From: an uncultured Collinsella sp. | GTDB taxonomy: Bacteria; Actinomycetota; Coriobacteriia; Coriobacteriales; Coriobacteriaceae | DNA length: 16,186 nucleotides | Reading direction: 5' to 3' | Assembly (NCBI GenBank): GCA_900751695.1 | Contig: CAADSS010000091.1 | Coordinates: 1-16,186, forward strand | Shown: piece by piece, positions 15,231 through 16,186 of the stretch | How positions within the stretch are numbered: the first letter of the stretch is position 1 | How the letters are laid out: each line of letters opens with the position of its first letter | The notes under the pieces: generated by a model | What the model saw: only the letters and a program-made list of their open reading frames with translations | Database searches by the model: none | Told to the model about the DNA's origin: nothing | Position numbers and translations under genes: made by a program

Positions 15231-15590
15231 CTATAGCAACGCCTCGGCCCAAGCTGCTTCCCTAAAGCCGGGAATCGCAAAGTCGTCGCCCACCAGCAGC
15301 GGACGCTTGACCAGCATGCCATCGGTCGCCAGCAGCTCGTAGCACTCCTGATCCGTCATTCCTGCGTCCAGGCGCGCCTTCAGGCCCAGCTCTCGATATT
15401 TCATGCCCGACGAGTTAAAGAAACGCCGCACCGGCAGCCCCGAACGAGCGATCCAGGTCGCAAGTTCATCAGCCGTGGGATTGTCCGTAACGATATCGCG
15501 GTCGATATACTCGACCCCATGCTCGTCCAACCACGCCTTGGCCTTTTTACAGGTCGAGCACTTGGGATATTCAACAAACAGTACGGTCAT
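15231..15590 (-). CDS. ArsC/Spx-family thioredoxin-fold protein
   Basis: 119 aa, normal for the family. The start is ATG at 15590 with GGAG 7 nt upstream. Seen: an N-terminal beta strand then C11-S-T-C14-K-K-A (CxxC), DRDIVTDNPTADEL, FFNSSGMKYRELGL, and LLATDGMLVKRPLLV with R96-P97, the ArsC/Spx/YffB C-terminal motif. Members either reduce arsenate or act as redox sensors that bind RNA polymerase (Spx/MgsR). The CxxC and the lack of neighbouring ars genes favour a YffB/Spx-like role, but this is not decided by sequence. Single gene; TACAAT on the minus strand (plus 15662-15667) is a possible -10 box about 72 bp upstream of the ATG, without a recognisable -35. Confidence 0.92.
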   Translation of the reverse strand: MTVLFVEYPKCSTCKKAKAWLDEHGVEYIDRDIVTDNPTADELATWIARSGLPVRRFFNSSGMKYRELGLKARLDAGMTDQECYELLATDGMLVKRPLLVGDDFAIPGFREAAWAEALL

Positions 15591-15706
15591 GATGGTCTCC
15601 CTCCGTTGAGATGTCCTGCCGCGCCCGCATCACCCTACCGACGAAGCGCGTTCATGCCGATATTGTAGCCAGATGTCGAGCACAGGGCCCACACCGCCTC
15701 AGACTG

Positions 15707-16186
15707 CTAGCTCCGTTTCGCGTGTGCGCCGATGGGACGGGCAGACCGACGCGCCAGCGCGGTCACCAGCGCTGCCACGAGCAGTACCAACAACATGGCG
15801 GTAACATAGCCCGCGGCGTCGAAACCCAAGTCGATTATGTCGAAATGCCTGCCGGGAACAAAAATCTTATGCACCTGGTCGCCAACGGAACAGGCAGCGC
15901 AAAAGAGCAACACGGGCACGCAACGGGAACACACACTCCATGGACGCCTGGAAAAGCAGACCACGATCACCGAGGCGAACAATCCGACGAAGAAAAACTC
16001 TACGGTATGGGCGACGCGACGGACGTTTGCGCCTACCCACATGCGAATGGAAGCAAGTCGACCAGGATGGACCGTCGAGGCAGCCGGATCGGTGCTCTCA
16101 GTCATGCCGTCCCCCGCCTGAGTTTCACCCGTGATGCCGGTAGCTTGAACGCTCGCAGCCTGACCCTCCACCACGCGCGCGGTGGA
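15707..16186 (-). CDS. VanZ-like membrane protein, N-terminus outside window
   Basis: The last 159 residues are visible; the frame is open to the right edge, so the start and probably the first membrane helix lie outside. A GTG at 16174 has no ribosome binding site. Seen (numbering from the edge): a long hydrophilic stretch 1-55 rich in S, T, G, D; H60-x-x-E63 in the next helix (RVAHTVEFFFVGLFASVIVV); a helix at 88-101; then D103-Q-V-H106-K-I-F-V-P-G-R113-x-x-D116-x-x-D119; a final helix 122-147; and a basic tail. The H-x-x-E and D-x-x-H-x-x-F-x-x-G-R-x-x-D pattern is the VanZ-family signature. The family includes teicoplanin-resistance VanZ, but most members are of unknown function, so no resistance is implied. 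Confidence 0.82.
   Translation of the reverse strand, partial: STARVVEGQAASVQATGITGETQAGDGMTESTDPAASTVHPGRLASIRMWVGANVRRVAHTVEFFFVGLFASVIVVCFSRRPWSVCSRCVPVLLFCAACSVGDQVHKIFVPGRHFDIIDLGFDAAGYVTAMLLVLLVAALVTALARRSARPIGAHAKRS

Noticed and set aside
15707..16174. Complete VanZ-like gene starting at GTG 16174
   Set aside because: No ribosome binding site, the frame stays open to the window edge, and the first membrane helix of the family is missing, so the start lies outside.

Overview
The window looks like chromosomal DNA of an anaerobic, GC-rich Gram-positive bacterium, most likely a gut Coriobacteriia (Collinsella-like). That placement is inferred from the gene set (GltBD, an Hrb-type flavin reductase next to a tiny rubredoxin, MntH, SmpB), the codon use and the many intergenic palindromes. 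It was not checked against a database.

Layout. 1-793 (-): 5' part of a metal-dependent amidohydrolase. 1089-2159 (-): AbiEi-like/DUF559 PD-(D/E)xK protein with palindrome arrays on both sides. 2440-3147 (-): conserved-looking protein of unknown function. 3148-3537: gene-free, with a GTCCCC-type hairpin. 3538-9725 (-): gltB-gltD operon for glutamate synthase. 9726-10278: long divergent intergenic region with three tandem palindromes and the mntH promoter. 10279-11535 (+): MntH. 11765-12500 (-): rubredoxin-like protein and flavin reductase, a split version of high-molecular-weight rubredoxin. 12707-14084 (-): TPR protein and SmpB, overlapping. 14180-14347 (-): tRNA-Gln(CUG) and tRNA-Glu(CUC) with promoter and terminator. 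14624-15034 (+): small unknown protein, possibly a regulator fragment. 15054-15223: three tandem palindromes. 15231-15590 (-): ArsC/Spx-like protein. 15707-16186 (-): VanZ-like membrane protein, running off the right edge.

The genes are mostly housekeeping: ammonium assimilation, Mn/Fe uptake, O2/redox defence, ribosome rescue and tRNAs. The unusual content lies between the genes. Nine copies of one exactly 59-bp palindromic unit sit in arrays with an 80-81 bp period. Three copies of an unrelated 46-bp palindrome sit at an exact 62-bp period. Two further single long-stem hairpins have other arms. The loops of the 59-bp family, of two of the three 46-bp units and, one column displaced, of one single hairpin carry a similar GCYCAAA-type motif although the arms are unrelated. 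This looks like a set of related structured intergenic elements and is the best candidate here for something undescribed.
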